Position numbers and translations under genes: made by a program. This document shows, piece by piece, positions 41,960 through 53,724 of a stretch of DNA of 64,000 nt (position 1 is its first letter; each line of letters starts with the position of its first letter). The stretch comes from Capra hircus (taxonomy: Eukaryota > Chordata > Mammalia > Artiodactyla > Bovidae). The notes under the pieces are model-generated. The model did no database searches and was not told the origin of the DNA. It was given only the letters and a program-made list of their open reading frames with translations. The stretch spans positions 57,307,362 through 57,371,361 of the forward strand of contig NC_030826.1 of NCBI RefSeq assembly GCF_001704415.2, given 5' to 3'.

Positions 41960-43325
41960 TGTGTAATCTAGAACAGCTGTTGATTTTGTCCAGGTAATGG
42001 AAGGCTCCCGCCGCGGGCTTTGAATGCCTTGAAAGAGCTGTCCTGGGTGGCTCCCCTCCGGTTCCAGTCCGTCTCTGAGCCTAAGGCCGTTCTTCCGACC
42101 TCCCCCCCATCTGCTGAGTGCAGTCTGCCCCATCACCCGTGGGGCTGTCTCCTTCCTCTGCAGCTTGCTGAGTAACTAAGTAACCAAACCTTGAGCTAGA
42201 AAAATAGAAGGGCTGTAGATGAGATAACCTCCACCCTGGCTTGTTTGATATCTTTAAAGCAATTAAATAATACCTTCCCCTCGTTCAGCACTTATCGGAG
42301 AGACAATAGACAGCAGGAAATTAAGAACCGGAGTAGGACCCAGGCCCAGGCCAGTGCTCAGCCTTTAACACGGGGAGATGCCACTGGGTTCACCCCCTCG
42401 GTGAGAAGTTCACAGTCCAGGAGCGCCAACGTGGATACATAAGACCCGAGCAGGTCTTTGTGTCTCTTAGCGGCTTAATAAATTAAGTGGGGGGAATCGT
42501 GACTCTGCAGTCAGTTTCGTGGAAGTGAGTCTTGCAGTTAAGCCTAGAGGAAGGCAGGAGAGTGCCAGGAGGAGGCTTGGACCCGGCTGGGAGAGGCGGA
42601 TGCCCGTCCAAGCAACCAGGGCATCCTTGCTGTATTCATGGGGATGCCAGGGATGATGAGGCTTGCTATTTCTGTAGATGGGAAGGGCAGCCCTTCTGTT
42701 ATGGAGGAAATGCAGATGTCCAGGCAAGGTCACCTGCGTGTTGACCAAGTTACCTGCACTTCCTGGGACACCCCTGTTTTCCAGCGTTCTGTCCCTTGTT
42801 ACCCACAAATCATGTGCCTTTTACCAAAATTAAGACGTCAGCTTCTACATTTTGTCTCCGAGACTGCATCTTGAACCTGGTAGCACCAGAAGCTCTTTCT
42901 GATGTCATAGGTCTCAATGGTTAGTTTGGAAAATATGGCATATGATCAACAGACTTCTTTTAAAAGTCTGAACATTTGGCATTATGGGTTGAAAGGTCTC
43001 TTTAGATACAGAAGGGATTGACTTGAGACCCTTTCTTGGCATCTCTCTTCCCCACCCCTTGACAGGTAGAAGTTTCGCTGGATGCTCATCCCTTTTTGCT
43101 ATGAAATTCCTCAGTCCCTGGGGAGTGCAATGGCCGAGTGAATGAGGAGGCATCAAAATCTCTCTGAAAACCACCCCAGATATGTCTGGAGTTGGGATGA
43201 TGGTTAAAAGACCTCCAATAAGTCTAGAAATGGAGATCATGGTTAGAAGACAATAACCATGGTTTAGGGTTCTCTTTTCTTTCCCTTCCCTCATTTGGGC
43301 AGAACTGCACATAGAATCCTGGAGC
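41960..43325. other. Intergenic, nothing recognised
   Basis: No gene or clear repeat; the longest open frames (113 and 132 codons, minus) have no recognisable domain. Confidence 0.4.
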
Positions 43326-43329
43326 CAGA

Positions 43330-43480
43330 AGGAACCGTAGACATGCTTAAATTTATAGTCTGTGGTCCATCACTATGCAGGTGAAAAGATGCCAGGCTCA
43401 GAGAGGCCTGGCGACCTGCCCAAGGTCACCCAGCTAGAGAGTGGCAAAGCTCTTCTGAATCGCAGATTCCTGCGCCTCCC
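43330..43480 (-). mobile_element. MIR-like SINE
   Basis: 'ggctcagagaggcctggcga' followed by 'cctgcccaaggtcacccagc' and 'agagagtggcaaagctctt'. Confidence 0.75.
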
Positions 43481-43814
43481 GTGCGGACACGCCTCACACC
43501 GGGAGTGTGGGAAACTCAGAGTGGGGAGCTCCCAGCTGTCCCCACCATTCAGCCCAGCGCTCTCTTCCCCCCCCGGACCTTCTTCCTGATAACTAGCTCC
43601 CTGCAGCCCTCACGCTGGCCTGGGTCCTTTTTTCCAACCCCTCAGCAGTGGAGTCGGAAAAGGCATGGCTATCATCCCCTGGGCTCCTCCCAGCACGCGT
43701 GTCCCGCTGCACGGATCCTGCCGGACGCCCTGAAGGAGAAGAGCAGGAGGCCGGGGCGCACACCTGCCCCTTCTCTTGAAGATCCCCCCAGGCCTGTCAG
43801 TAACACCCATCGGT

Positions 43815-43975
43815 AACATTTATTAAGGGCCCATTATGTGCTTGGTGTGTTCCACACATCCATCATTCTATTTCGTCTTCTCAACCTTTGAGGCCCATCT
43901 CATCGTCATTATTAATATTGTTATTTTGAGAAATCTTGCCTCGAAGAAACTTATTTATCTTCTTTAAGCCCAGTG
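43815..43975 (-). mobile_element. MIR SINE, weak
   Basis: 'tattaagggcccattatgtg ... caacctttgaggcccatctc' is a degenerate reverse-complement MIR. Confidence 0.55.
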
Positions 43976-44019
43976 TTTTCCCAGTTTATTTTGCCACCGG
44001 GAGCCTTGCCTGTGAATAA

Positions 44020-44222
44020 TTTTTAACACTCATTGAGTGTTTACTGTGTACCCAGCGCTGTAGTGGAAACTTCGTGTTAACTCGTAATCGCCCCGAAACC
44101 CTAGGAAGCCTGTCACGGTTCTGAGTCTCCCCGTTTGTGAAAGAAGCAGCCAAAGCACAGAGAGGTTGAGTGGTCTGCTCAAGGCCACACAGTGGCCAAG
44201 GCCTGAAGCTTGGTCTCGCAGA
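44020..44222 (-). mobile_element. MIR SINE
   Basis: 'ttactgtgtacccagcgctg ... gcacagagaggttgagtggt ... ctcaaggccacacagtggcc'. Confidence 0.8.
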
Positions 44223-44662
44223 GCAGCTTGGTGGGGAAGGGGGTCCTTCCTTCCTCCACACACCCCTGGAGTCTGATTAAAATGGAGGAGGGACGACGGA
44301 TGCCTTAATTGTTTTCAGCTCTTTCCCCTCCGTTGACCCCCTAATCTCAGGGTGTTTGTTGATGAGTTCTGGACCGTTCCCAAGGTCTCTGAGACCCAGG
44401 CAACCATGCCCATGCAGTCTTTTCTAGGGCCCGTTCCCTCCCCCTTCCAGACCGAGTGAGGTAATGAGTGGTGCTGTCTTGCTGTGTGACTTGTCCCCTC
44501 CCACCTCCTTGCTGAATTGCCTAAGTAGCTTGCTCCCTGGGCCTCCTCCTGGGAAAGAAAGAGCTGCCTTTAGGGTCAGATTTATAGACTCAAGGAAGCC
44601 AGATGGCCCTCAGAGAGCAGCTGGTAGAGAGCTTTACTACCATGTTGCGAACCAGAAGGTCC

Positions 44663-44884
44663 TGTGTGTGCTAAGTCCCTTTAGTCTTGTCTGACTCTTT
44701 GCGACCCCGTGGACTGTAGCCCGCCAGGCTCCTCTGTCCATGGGATACTCCAGGCAAGAATGCTGGATGGAGTGGGTTGCCATGCCCTCCTCCAGGGAAT
44801 CTTCCCGACCCAGGGATCCAACCCCTGTCTTTTGTGTCTCCTGCATTGGCAGATGCGTTCGTTACCACCAGCACCACCTGGGAA
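44663..44884 (-). mobile_element. Bov-tA SINE
   Basis: 'gtctgactctttgcgacccc ... ctccaggcaagaatgctgga ... ccaccagcaccacctgggaa'. Confidence 0.92.
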
Positions 44885-44899
44885 CAAAGAGCCGGACAT

Positions 44900-45058
44900 G
44901 ACTGAGAACCACCCAGGGAGCTTTAAAGACTGAAGATGCCCCAGCTCCATTCTGAGCAATTCTGATACCATGGACCTGGGATGAAGACCTGATCATTTTT
45001 TTTTTTTTTTTAAGCTCCCCAGATGACTTTAATGTCAACTAGAGCAGAGAACCCTGCT
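44900..45058 (+). mobile_element. MER5A hAT MITE
   Basis: Facing termini 'actgagaaccacccagggag' and 'gcagagaaccctg', with the 'agctttaaagactgaagatg' and 'taagctccccagatgacttt' inner parts of MER5A. Confidence 0.75.
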
Positions 45059-45064
45059 ACTTAA

Positions 45065-45760
45065 ACCTCATTTCAGAGATCCAGCAACTTTGGATCAGGG
45101 AAGGGAAACATCTGTCCTGGGTCAGACAAGCAACTCATCTCTTTATCGGGGCCACTATGGGCTCACAGTGCAGCCCAGCATCCCACGAATTCCGTCGCAG
45201 GTAGAGGGGCCTGGGCAGGCTTTGTGCTGGTGTGGGGCCCTGGGAGCCTCTGCTTTTGGGTCTGGTGGAACCAGAGCTTCCCCCTCATAAAGAAGAGCGT
45301 TGTTGAGTAGCAAACACAGTCGTCTCACAGGGGGATGCCCGTGTGAGGTGGCGCCACCTGGGTGCCCTTGGGCAGGTACCCATTCCAAGTGCTCTGTCTC
45401 CGGTAGGAATGGGTGTTCCACAGCTTCTGAGAGATGGGCCATCATCCCACAAACGGGCCAGAACCAGTAAGTGGGTCTCAGGTTTTTGTTTGTATTTAGG
45501 TCAAGGCAGATCAGAGCCAGATTTCATCTTGGCCAAATGACAAAATCACCAAGCCGGGTCGCCCTCCTGCTTCTGGCATGTTCCCTCTTGGGGCCTGTGC
45601 CCCCGTGTGTCCCCAGTGGCCCCCACCCTCACCCCCACCCCGTGATGAGGAATCCTGCCCACGATCCTGAGGAGCTGTGTCCTTTTCCTGCAGATGGCTC
45701 CTCTGGCTGTGGACAGCCCCCGTGTCCTTTCCTCCTCTGCTAGTGGCCACGATGACAGCT
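45065..45760. other. Intergenic, nothing recognised
   Basis: No gene or clear repeat. Confidence 0.45.
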
Positions 45761-45764
45761 CATC

Positions 45765-45898
45765 CTTTTTTTTTTCTCTCTGTTTTGGCTGCTCCAGGCA
45801 GCATGCAGGATCTCAGGTCCCCAACCGGGGATCAAACCTGCACCCCTCACCCCTAGCGGAAGGTCAGAGTTCTAACCTCTGGACCATCAGGGAGCCCC
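45765..45898 (-). mobile_element. tRNA-derived SINE
   Basis: 'ttttggctgctccaggcagc ... tggaccatcagggagccccc'. Confidence 0.85.
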
Positions 45899-45929
45899 CG
45901 GTGGTAGCTCTTTCTCCATAGGACATAGA

Positions 45930-46147
45930 ATGTGTGCGCGTGCACTAAGTCGCTTCAGTCGTGTCTGAGTCTTCATGCCCCCATGGACTGTAGCCCGCCA
46001 GGCTCCTCTGTCCATGAAATTTCCCAGGCAAGAATACTGAAGTGGATTGCCATTCCCTCCTCCAGGGGACCTTCCCAACCCAGGGATCAGACCTGAATCT
46101 CTTATGTCTCCTGCATTGGCAGGCAAGTTCTTTACCACTAGCACCAT
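45930..46147 (-). mobile_element. Bov-tA SINE
   Basis: 'ctaagtcgcttcagtcgtgt ... ggcaagaatactgaagtgga ... ttctttaccactagcaccat'. Confidence 0.92.
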
Positions 46148-46149
46148 CT

Positions 46150-46634
46150 TTACATTTTAAAGGGATCTGGGGAAGGCACCAGCCCACAGGACAGGATCTC
46201 CAGGTGGAGACACAGGCCTGATGTTGGAGGAGGGGTCTTCATTCCCAGAGGTGAGAGGCGTCAGATGGCAGAGTAAGCCCGGAGCTTTCTCTCTTTTTCT
46301 GTCTCAGGACCAGGAATTTCTGATGCCCGTGAAGTAAAAGCTAGGAATTGACTCTGTCTCTCTGTTTGATGGATTTTAACGCTCTTTCCAAAGAGGCTGC
46401 AGTTCCTCTGCTGGCCCCAGGGTGGGGTGAGCGCCCAGAAGTCACCATGCCAGCAAGCCTGTGCCAGCTTGGGTACCAGGCCCTGCAGGACGGGGTCCCC
46501 AAACCCAGCCCTTGGCTGTTCTCTTCTCTCTTTCCTCCCCTCCCCTCAACCCAAGGACGGGCTGCAGTCCTGATAGAATGAAAACGAGGTCACGGTATCT
46601 GGAACCCAGATTTGCTGCAGAATCTGAAATCCTC
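46150..46634. other. Intergenic, nothing recognised
   Basis: No gene or clear repeat. Confidence 0.45.
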
Positions 46635-46635
46635 A

Positions 46636-46849
46636 GATTTCCCAGGTGGTGCAGTGATAAAGAATCCACCTGCCAAGGCAGGAGACACAAAAGATGCGGG
46701 TTCGATCCCTGGGTGGGGAAGATCCCCTGGAGGAGGAAATGGCAACCCACTCCAGCATTCTTGCCTGGAGAATTCCATGGACAGAGGAGCCTGGAGGGCT
46801 ACAGTCCATGGGGTTGCAAAAGAGTGGGACAGGACCAGTAAGTGCATGC
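46636..46849 (+). mobile_element. Bov-tA SINE
   Basis: Head 'gatttcccaggtggtgcagt', body ending 'gttgcaaaagagtgggacag'. A (CA)n tract starts directly after it. Confidence 0.92.
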
Positions 46850-46857
46850 GTGTGCAT

Positions 46858-46887
46858 GCACACACACACACACACACACGCACACTG
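46858..46887 (+). repeat. Short (CA)n microsatellite at SINE tail
   Basis: About 12 CA units with one interruption, immediately 3' of the Bov-tA. Confidence 0.85.
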
Positions 46888-47276
46888 GAATCCTCTGACC
46901 TGGCAGCTCTTCCAGCTCCCCCGCAGCTCCTCCAGCATCACTGAGGAGTCTCTGCTTTCTCCGTGGCCCCTGCACCACTGGGCGGCCTGGCAGGTAGGGC
47001 GGTAGCTGCAGCTTCAGTGACCTTGTCTGGGTGAGATGAGGAGGCAGGAGGGCGGATGTGTATTCTGCCAGGGGAGGTTTCCCAGCCAGACAGGCTCAGC
47101 GAAGGGTCTGAAAGAGCTCTCTCTCTGGGAGCCTCAGGCTGCACGCGGGAGCCTCAAGGGAGGGTGGTGCTGGGTGGTGCAAACGTTTCTTTGAGGCAAA
47201 GAAGAGAAACTTTCCATCCTTTCGGTGGGAAGAGGTTCCAAGAAGACCAGTGGGCATTGACACCATTTAAAGAAAA

Positions 47277-47725
47277 ATTATTTGTTTTTAATTGGAGGAT
47301 AATTGCTCTACAATATTGTGTTGGTTTCTGCCATACATCAACATGAAAACATCCATCAGCCTTAGGCATGTGTGTCCTTTCCCTCTTGATGATACCATTA
47401 AAAAAAAATTTTTTTTATTGAACTATAGTTGACTTACAATATTGTGTTAATTTCTACTCTGAGCAGCGTGATTCAATGATACATATATATATATATATTT
47501 TCTTTTTCATATTATTTTCCATTGTGGTTTATCACAGGATATTGAATATGTGCTATATGGTAGGTAGGATCTTTTTTTTTTTTTTTTTGGATCTTTTTAT
47601 TTTCACTCTATTCGCTGTACCGTAGTCTCCGTCCGCTAATCGTAATCTCCCATTCCGCCCCTCCCCGCCCCCTCGCCCTGGGCGACCACGAGTCTGTTCG
47701 CTGCGTCTGGAGTCCCTCTCTGTTG
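47277..47725 (-). mobile_element. Two L1 LINE 3' ends, same orientation
   Basis: 47277-47388 is one L1 terminus ('attggaggataattgctcta'). 47398-47725 is another, older subtype ('gaactatagttgacttacaa ... ggatattgaatatgtgctat') interrupted by a T run at 47572. Confidence 0.75.
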
Positions 47726-47734
47726 CGTGGATGA

Positions 47735-48345
47735 GCCGGGTGGGGCTCCAGGAGGGACCTGGCCGCTCTCCAAAAGTCAGAGACAAATGGCGGCGTCTCC
47801 GCCTTCCTCGTGGGGAAGCCGGTCTGCTGGTTTTGTCCGCTGGTCCCGGGCCTCACAGGGCCTGCCCGACGCCCGAGGCCCCAGAGCAGATGGCCGCACC
47901 GGTGACGGCGCCCCGAGGGCTCGGTTCCCCAAAGTCATCCGTGTGCTCCTCCCTCCGCGCAGGCCGCGCCTCCCCACCCGCCCCGCACCCCCGCTCCCCG
48001 GCTGCAGCGATCCCTGACAGATTGTCCCAGGGCTGCTCCGAACGCTCCATTCTCTGTGCTCCCTCAGGCCCTGGGTCTGCCTCCCTGGCAAGACCTTTCT
48101 GTTTGGGACCGTGAAGGGTGACAGTTTCTGGGTTGTGGCTCTCGCCTGCTGGCACAGGGAGCTCGTTTGGCTTGTTGGATTCAGGGCTTGGCGAGGCGTC
48201 TTCATGCTGGTAGAGGTAGCTGAGCACGCCGGGGGCCTAACCCCAGCAGACGGAGCAGGTCACAGGGCAGCTCGGGCCTGGCCTCACCGCGGGACACCGC
48301 GGTAGGACCCACTGCAGGGACCTTTCAATAAAAAGCTCGTTTAAA
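47735..48345. promoter_or_regulatory. Orphan GC-rich/CpG block
   Basis: CpG-dense non-repeat sequence far from any recognised gene. Holds AAATGGCGGC (47785-47794), a strong YY1-type site, near its left end and an AATAAA (48327-48332) at its right end. It could be an unannotated promoter, a lncRNA, or a GC-rich relic; no protein is recognised. Confidence 0.4.
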
Positions 48346-48394
48346 TAGCACTTAAAAAACGTTCATACACAACTTTTCTATGTATACACGTGTG

Positions 48395-48600
48395 CGTGCA
48401 TGCTTCGTCGCTAAGTCCTATCTGCCTCTTTGCGGACCCCATCGACTGTAGCCCACCAGGCTCCTCTGTCCATGGGATTTCCCAGGCAAGAATACTGGCG
48501 TGGGTTGCCATTTCCTTCTCCAGGGGATCTTCCCGACCCAGGGATAGAACCGGTGTCTCCTGCATTGCCCGAAGATGCTTTACGCCACCAGGGAACCCAT
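48395..48600 (-). mobile_element. Bov-tA SINE
   Basis: 'gtcgctaagtcctatctgcc ... caagaatactggcgtgggtt ... tttacgccaccagggaaccc'. Confidence 0.9.
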
Positions 48601-48611
48601 GGCGTATTTAA

Positions 48612-49060
48612 ATTTGTTTTCTTAATTAATTTTTATTGGAGTAGCATTGCTTTACATTGTTCTGTTCATTTCTGTTCTAAAGTGAATCAGCTGTACATAT
48701 ATATATTCCCCTTTTCTTTTTTTTAATTTTTATTGAAGTATAGTTGCTTTACATTGTTAGTTTCTGCAAAGTGAATCAGCTATATGTATTACATATATCC
48801 CCCGTTTTTTTGTTTTCTTTTGCTCATTTTTATTGGAGTCCCTGGTGGCTCAGATGGTAAATAATCTGCTTGCAATGCAGGAGAACTGAGTTTGATCCCC
48901 TGGAGAAGGGAATGGCTACCCACTCCAATATTCTCACTTGGAGAATTCCATGGACAGGGGAGCCTGGCGGGCTACAGTCCGTGGGCTCACAAAGACTTGG
49001 ACATGACTGAGTGACTAATACATTCAGACTTGCTTTACATTGTTGGCATGTATAAATTTG
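48612..49060 (-). mobile_element. Stacked L1 LINE 3' ends
   Basis: Three partial copies of the same L1 terminus (from 48612, 48715 and about 49028) with a plus-strand Bov-tA between the second and third. Confidence 0.7.
48833..49018 (+). mobile_element. Bov-tA SINE nested in L1
   Basis: Head 'agtccctggtggctcagatg', body ending 'ttggacatgactgagtgact'. Confidence 0.9.
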
Positions 49061-49064
49061 AAAC

Positions 49065-50785
49065 TCCTTACTGGATTATAGCTGGTTCTGAAACCCATAC
49101 CGATCCCTAAGAGATGATTGGCACCAGCGAGTCTATTCTCAACACTGTGCTTCGGGCTCCAAAGTGAATTTTCAAAGAGGCGTTCCAAAAATGATTTGGC
49201 CACAGCAATGTTGCGTGCATATTTAGTTTTCCAAGATGAGCACTTATTTTTTTTTTTAGCACTATTAGAGAGTTAGACTGTTTAGAAATAGCCAGTACTC
49301 CCTTTGATGTACTGTTCTGATGTGATCGGCACAAAGAAACAAACCCCAAATATAGAATGGGCGTTGACCACGTGATCATGCTCCTGAAGGTTTTATCTGA
49401 ACAGGATACAAAGGTGCAGACTTTCACTCAGTTGCTTATCCTTCTGTCCATATATCTAGTGAACAAAAAGACCATATCAGAGAAAAAAAGGAGAAAAATT
49501 GTTTTCTAAGCTCTGCTATCAAACTCTCAGGGTGAGAGAACTCAGCAGGCCCTACCTCGGATCCTAAATCCTCAGCAAGTGCTCAGAAAGCCTTCAAGGC
49601 AGTAACTGCACCTGATGTGCCCGTCTGGACCTTTCAGAAGTCAGATGTTTTCTCGTGGTTTCTTACAACCCATACAGGAAAGAGGCTAAAGAGGGCTGTC
49701 GTCTCGAAAACTGTCTTTGTCCTTGTTTTTGGTATTTTGCCACAAAGCTGGCAGTTGGTCAAAAAGCAATTAGCAGTGCCTGACTTAATGAGCACTGATG
49801 CGTTTTTTCAGAGGGATAGGACGGCAGTGCTGGAGTCCTGTGCAGACCGAGGCTGCCTGGTGGGCTTGAATTACTTATGCTGGTTAATTTCTTCTGAAAT
49901 GATATCATTCTCTACAACTGGAGGTCCAGAAAGTAAAATACAGGCTGATAATATATGCTGATCTTTAGTACAAGCCAGTAGAGGGGTTTGTTTGGCCAGT
50001 AAAATCTTTTTTTTAATTCAGTTTTTACCGAATAATATATGTCCATGGTCAAAAAGTCAAGTGCTGGGATTAAGCTATTAACGAAAAACAGCAGATTCTT
50101 GCTCCATCCTTCTCCCTTTGTGACAGTCCCTGAGGGCACATGCTTCCAGTTCTTTTGGCTGTTTTTTCTATTTTATTTACCTCCTTGTTTATAAGTGATG
50201 CACTTGTACTTCCATTTCTTGAGTTTTGCTTTAGATTGTTTTGACTTCCTATTCCAAGAAATCCCCAGCTCGTTACTTCTACAATGAACTTCTTCACCCG
50301 CTTCCATCTCGACATAGTTATCATCCTTTCCGTCAAATCAGTGGTCAGTGCTTGCCTTATTATAACTATGTAAATATTATTTAAAGCTGAGCCAAGCATT
50401 ATTCTCCGCCAGCCTCCTCTTTCTCATAGAGCCTTTTGTTTTCCATGGAGTTAATGATTACCTCTTAAAAAAAAAAAAACAAAACTGGTTTACTTTTCTC
50501 TGTAACTATCTGTACTTCATCTCCTAATTCTGATAGAGTTGAAAATCTCGGTAGGTTTATTCAACATATCGGGTTCATTTTGGGGTGAGGGCTTGGAGGC
50601 TTCCTTCCTGGACCCCTCTGTCCTTCTGCTCAGTCTGGGCCAGTTTCCCTCTAAGTCTTCTGTATAGCCTCCTTGCAGGACTCTTCACCACCAGCCTGGG
50701 GACTGTCTTTGTGACTTCCGCGTGAGTTTCCTGTTTCCCCTCTTCCTCTGTGTCTGCCTTTCTTCTTTGTCTTAGTGGAGCACCT
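49065..50785. other. Intergenic, mostly unique or unassigned
   Basis: No gene recognised. 49980-50470 is AT-rich and looks like an old, unassigned repeat. Confidence 0.4.
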
Positions 50786-50968
50786 CTTCCACGAGCTTCT
50801 TGAGAAAGGGGTGTGTGGTAGCCAGCCTCCAAACCAGCCTCCTCAGTAATCCCCAGCTCCTGGTGTTCTCCCCTCTGTACCAGGATTGGTCTGTGTAACC
50901 AATGGAATTCAAGCAGAGTGATGGTACGCCACTTCAAGGATTCAGGGATTAAAGACTCTGTGGCTTCT

Positions 50969-51173
50969 GTTCAGTTCAGTTCAGTCGCTCAGTTGTGTCT
51001 GACTCTTTGCGACCCCACGACTGCAGCACGCCAGGCCTCCCTATCCATCACCAGCTCCCAGAACCTACTCAAACTCATGTCCGTTGAGTCGGTGATGCTA
51101 TCCAACCATCGCCTCCTCTGTCGTCCCCTTCTCCTCCCGCCTTCAATCTCTCCCAGCATCAGCGCTTTTCCAA
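50969..51173 (-). mobile_element. BovB LINE 3' end inserted in an LTR
   Basis: Begins 'gttcagttcagttcagtcgc', contains 'gagtcggtgatgctatccaa', and is flanked by exact tggcttct copies (50961-50968 and 51174-51181), a target duplication. Confidence 0.92.
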
Positions 51174-51227
51174 TGGCTTCTTTTTCAGGGTCTTCTTCAG
51201 TGGAAGTCAGTGGCTTTTGGCTCTCTA

Positions 51228-51335
51228 GCATTCCCTCTCCTCTCTCTCTTCTCCTCTCTCTTTCTCTCTTCTGCTCCTTCCCTTTCTCCTGTTCATCCTG
51301 CTCTTCCTCCTTCTTCTCCTCCCCCACCTTCTCCT
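51228..51335 (+). repeat. Polypyrimidine tract
   Basis: About 100 nt almost entirely C and T, in the CT-rich core of the LTR. Confidence 0.9.
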
Positions 51336-51627
51336 GCAGAGCACCTCTTCTGAGTGAAGCCAGTCACCACGTTGTGAGCCCTCCTACATGGAGAGGAGCT
51401 GGGGCCTCCAGCCAACAACCACACAAAAGAGCTTGGCAGTGGGTCCTCCAAGCCCCAGTGAAGCCTCAGTGATTGCAGGCTTGGCTGACACTAATGACTC
51501 CCTCATGAGAAACCCCCAGCCAGAACCAGCCAACTAAGCATTCTCAAATTCCCGAGATACCGGAAATAGAAGATAACAAATGTCTGTTGTTGCAAGCCAC
51601 CCAAATTTGGGCGATTTGTTGTCTATG

Positions 51628-51835
51628 CTTCCCAGGTGGTGCAGTGGTAAAGAATCTGCCTGCCAATGCTGGAGACTCAGGAGACGTGGGTTCGATCCCT
51701 GGGTCAGGAAGATCTCCTGGAGGGGGAAATGACAACCGGCTCCAGTATTCTTGCCTGGGAAATCCCATGGACAGAGGAGCCTGATGGGCCGCATTCCATG
51801 GGGCCACTAAGAGTTGGACACAACTGAGCATGCAT
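51628..51835 (+). mobile_element. Bov-tA SINE
   Basis: Head 'gcttcccaggtggtgcagtg', body ending 'gttggacacaactgagcatg'. Confidence 0.92.
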
Positions 51836-52399
51836 GCGATGACAACAGATAAGACCTTGGTACATTTTTGGATACTGGGCTTATCTGCAAATGTCTTTCT
51901 TATGTCTCTACTTTCAGCTGATGACTTGGCTCTATATGAAACCTCTTCCCTCTGAATTTTGAAGGCATTCATCCATTGTATCCTGGCTTCTGGCGTGGAT
52001 GTCGACGTGTCCAACGCCTTGCCTTTCCCTGTAACCATTTTGAATCTTCTCTTCACTGCAGGTGTTCTGACATTGCATGAGGCTATGCCTCGGTATGGAC
52101 CACGCTTTTCTTTTATCCTCGGTTGTCTCTGGCATTCAGTGGGCATCTTTAATCTGGAAACCCTTGATCTTGAAAGTTGCTGTTACTGTTAGTTTTTCAG
52201 AGATGATTCAGAAAATAATTCTCACTATTGTTACTGGTCTCTCTTTCTAGCTTTTTATTCAGAGAGACCATTTCTCCAATTCCCTTGACTTTTTTTTTTT
52301 TCCCCTTTTCTATCTCTTCGTTGTTTTTGTTTTACTTTCAGAGTGATCTTTTATCTTCTAGACCTCCTACTGACTTTTTATTTCAACAGCTGTATTTTT

Positions 52400-52713
52400 T
52401 GATACAGGTTAAACATTTCATGTACCTTTTTATTCTTGGCTGTGCCGGGTCTTTGTCGCTCTGCAGGCTTTCTCTAGTTGCAGCCAATGGGGTCTGCTCT
52501 CGGTTGGCGTGCGCAGGCTTCTCATTGCAGTGGCTGTTCTTGTTGCAGGACCTCAGTGGCGGTGGCTTCCAGGCTCTAGAACATGGGTTCTGTGCTTGTG
52601 ACACACGGGCTTCGTTGCTCCGGGGCATGTGGGATCTTCCCGGATCAGGGATCGAACCCGTGTCCCCTACATTGGTAGGCAGATTCTTATTCAGTGTACC
52701 ACCAAGGAAGTCC
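52400..52713 (-). mobile_element. CHR-2-type SINE with target duplication
   Basis: Near full length, flanked by caacag(c/t)tgtattttt (52384-52399 and 52714-52729). Confidence 0.9.
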
Positions 52714-52734
52714 CAACAGTTGTATTTTTAATTC

Positions 52735-53322
52735 CTAGACATTTGTTCTAATCTATCAGCATTCTCTTTTTATAACTTTATGCTCTTGTTTCACGGATGT
52801 CATATTTGGTCTCAAATTTCTATAGATTTTATTTTATTTTTTACTTTCCTTCTAATTCTTGCTTGTCTGTTTCCTTCAACGTCCTTTATCTTACCTATTA
52901 TTATCTTTCAAGTCTTTCTGCAGATGTCCTTGGTGATATTTGATTGTGTTTGAGAGTGAAGCACTATCGTGTGTGTTGGAGGATCTTTGCACACAGGTGT
53001 GGCTGCTGACTGGTGGATTCACTGTAGGAGGGTCAGATGGGGACAAGGTCACTTGCTTGGGGAGCCTCCCTAATCTGTAGATGATTTTCGTCAGGCCTGC
53101 TTGCTTCCTGGGAATCCCCAAAGCTTGGATCTTGGCGTTTTATAAACCTGGCCAACAGTGCCACTAGAGCAAAGGAGAAGATGGTTTAGAGTTTCACTGT
53201 CAGTATGTAGATGTTCATCTAATTTCCCTGTTCATAGTATTGTACCATAATCCCACCTTCCAATGGACCCAGTGTCCCCAAGTCCAGAACTTGGCTGTTT
53301 CAGCCACTTTACAGAATAAACA
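52735..53322. other. Intergenic, old repeat or unique
   Basis: AT-rich part to about 52925 looks like an old LINE. No gene seen. Confidence 0.4.
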
Positions 53323-53325
53323 TAG

Positions 53326-53443
53326 GGCTTCCCTTGTGGCTCAGCTGGTAAAGAATCTGCCTGCAGTGTGGGAGACCTGGGTTTCATCCCTGTTTTGGGA
53401 AGATTCCCTGGAGAAGGGAAATGCTACCCACTCCAGTATTCTG
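53326..53443 (+). mobile_element. Bov-tA SINE, 3'-truncated
   Basis: Head 'gggcttcccttgtggctcag'; stops after 'acccactccagtattctg'. Confidence 0.88.
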
Positions 53444-53499
53444 AAAATTTAATTTAATTGGAGTAAGGAAGTGTGGTGAATGGATCTAAGGATCTATTT

Positions 53500-53720
53500 C
53501 TTTTTTTTTTTTAATTAAAATAAAGATTAAGAGAAGTAGTGACTCATTTTTAAAGTTGAGGCAAAATTGGGAAATAACAGTGGATATGTTTTAGGGGTAC
53601 ATCGCTATGGTTCGACATCTGTGTACATTGCAAAGCGATCAGCACCGAAGGTGGAATTACCATCCATCACCATGAAATTTATCCCCTTCACCCACTGGGC
53701 CCCTCGCCCACTCTGACCAC
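53500..53720 (-). mobile_element. L1 LINE 3' end
   Basis: 'acatctgtgtacattgcaaa ... accatccatcaccatgaaat', reverse-complement L1 terminus. Confidence 0.7.
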
Positions 53721-53724
53721 TTCT

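Larger units (their letters stand above)
50788..51850 (+). mobile_element. MaLR/MLT1-like LTR, interrupted twice
   Basis: Starts 'tggtagccagcctccaaacc', has 'agactctgtggcttct', a CT-rich core, 'gaaacccccagccagaacca' and the end 'acaaatgtctgttgttgcaa'. A BovB piece (50969-51173) and a Bov-tA (51628-51835) are inserted; the last LTR bases reappear after the SINE. Confidence 0.65.
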
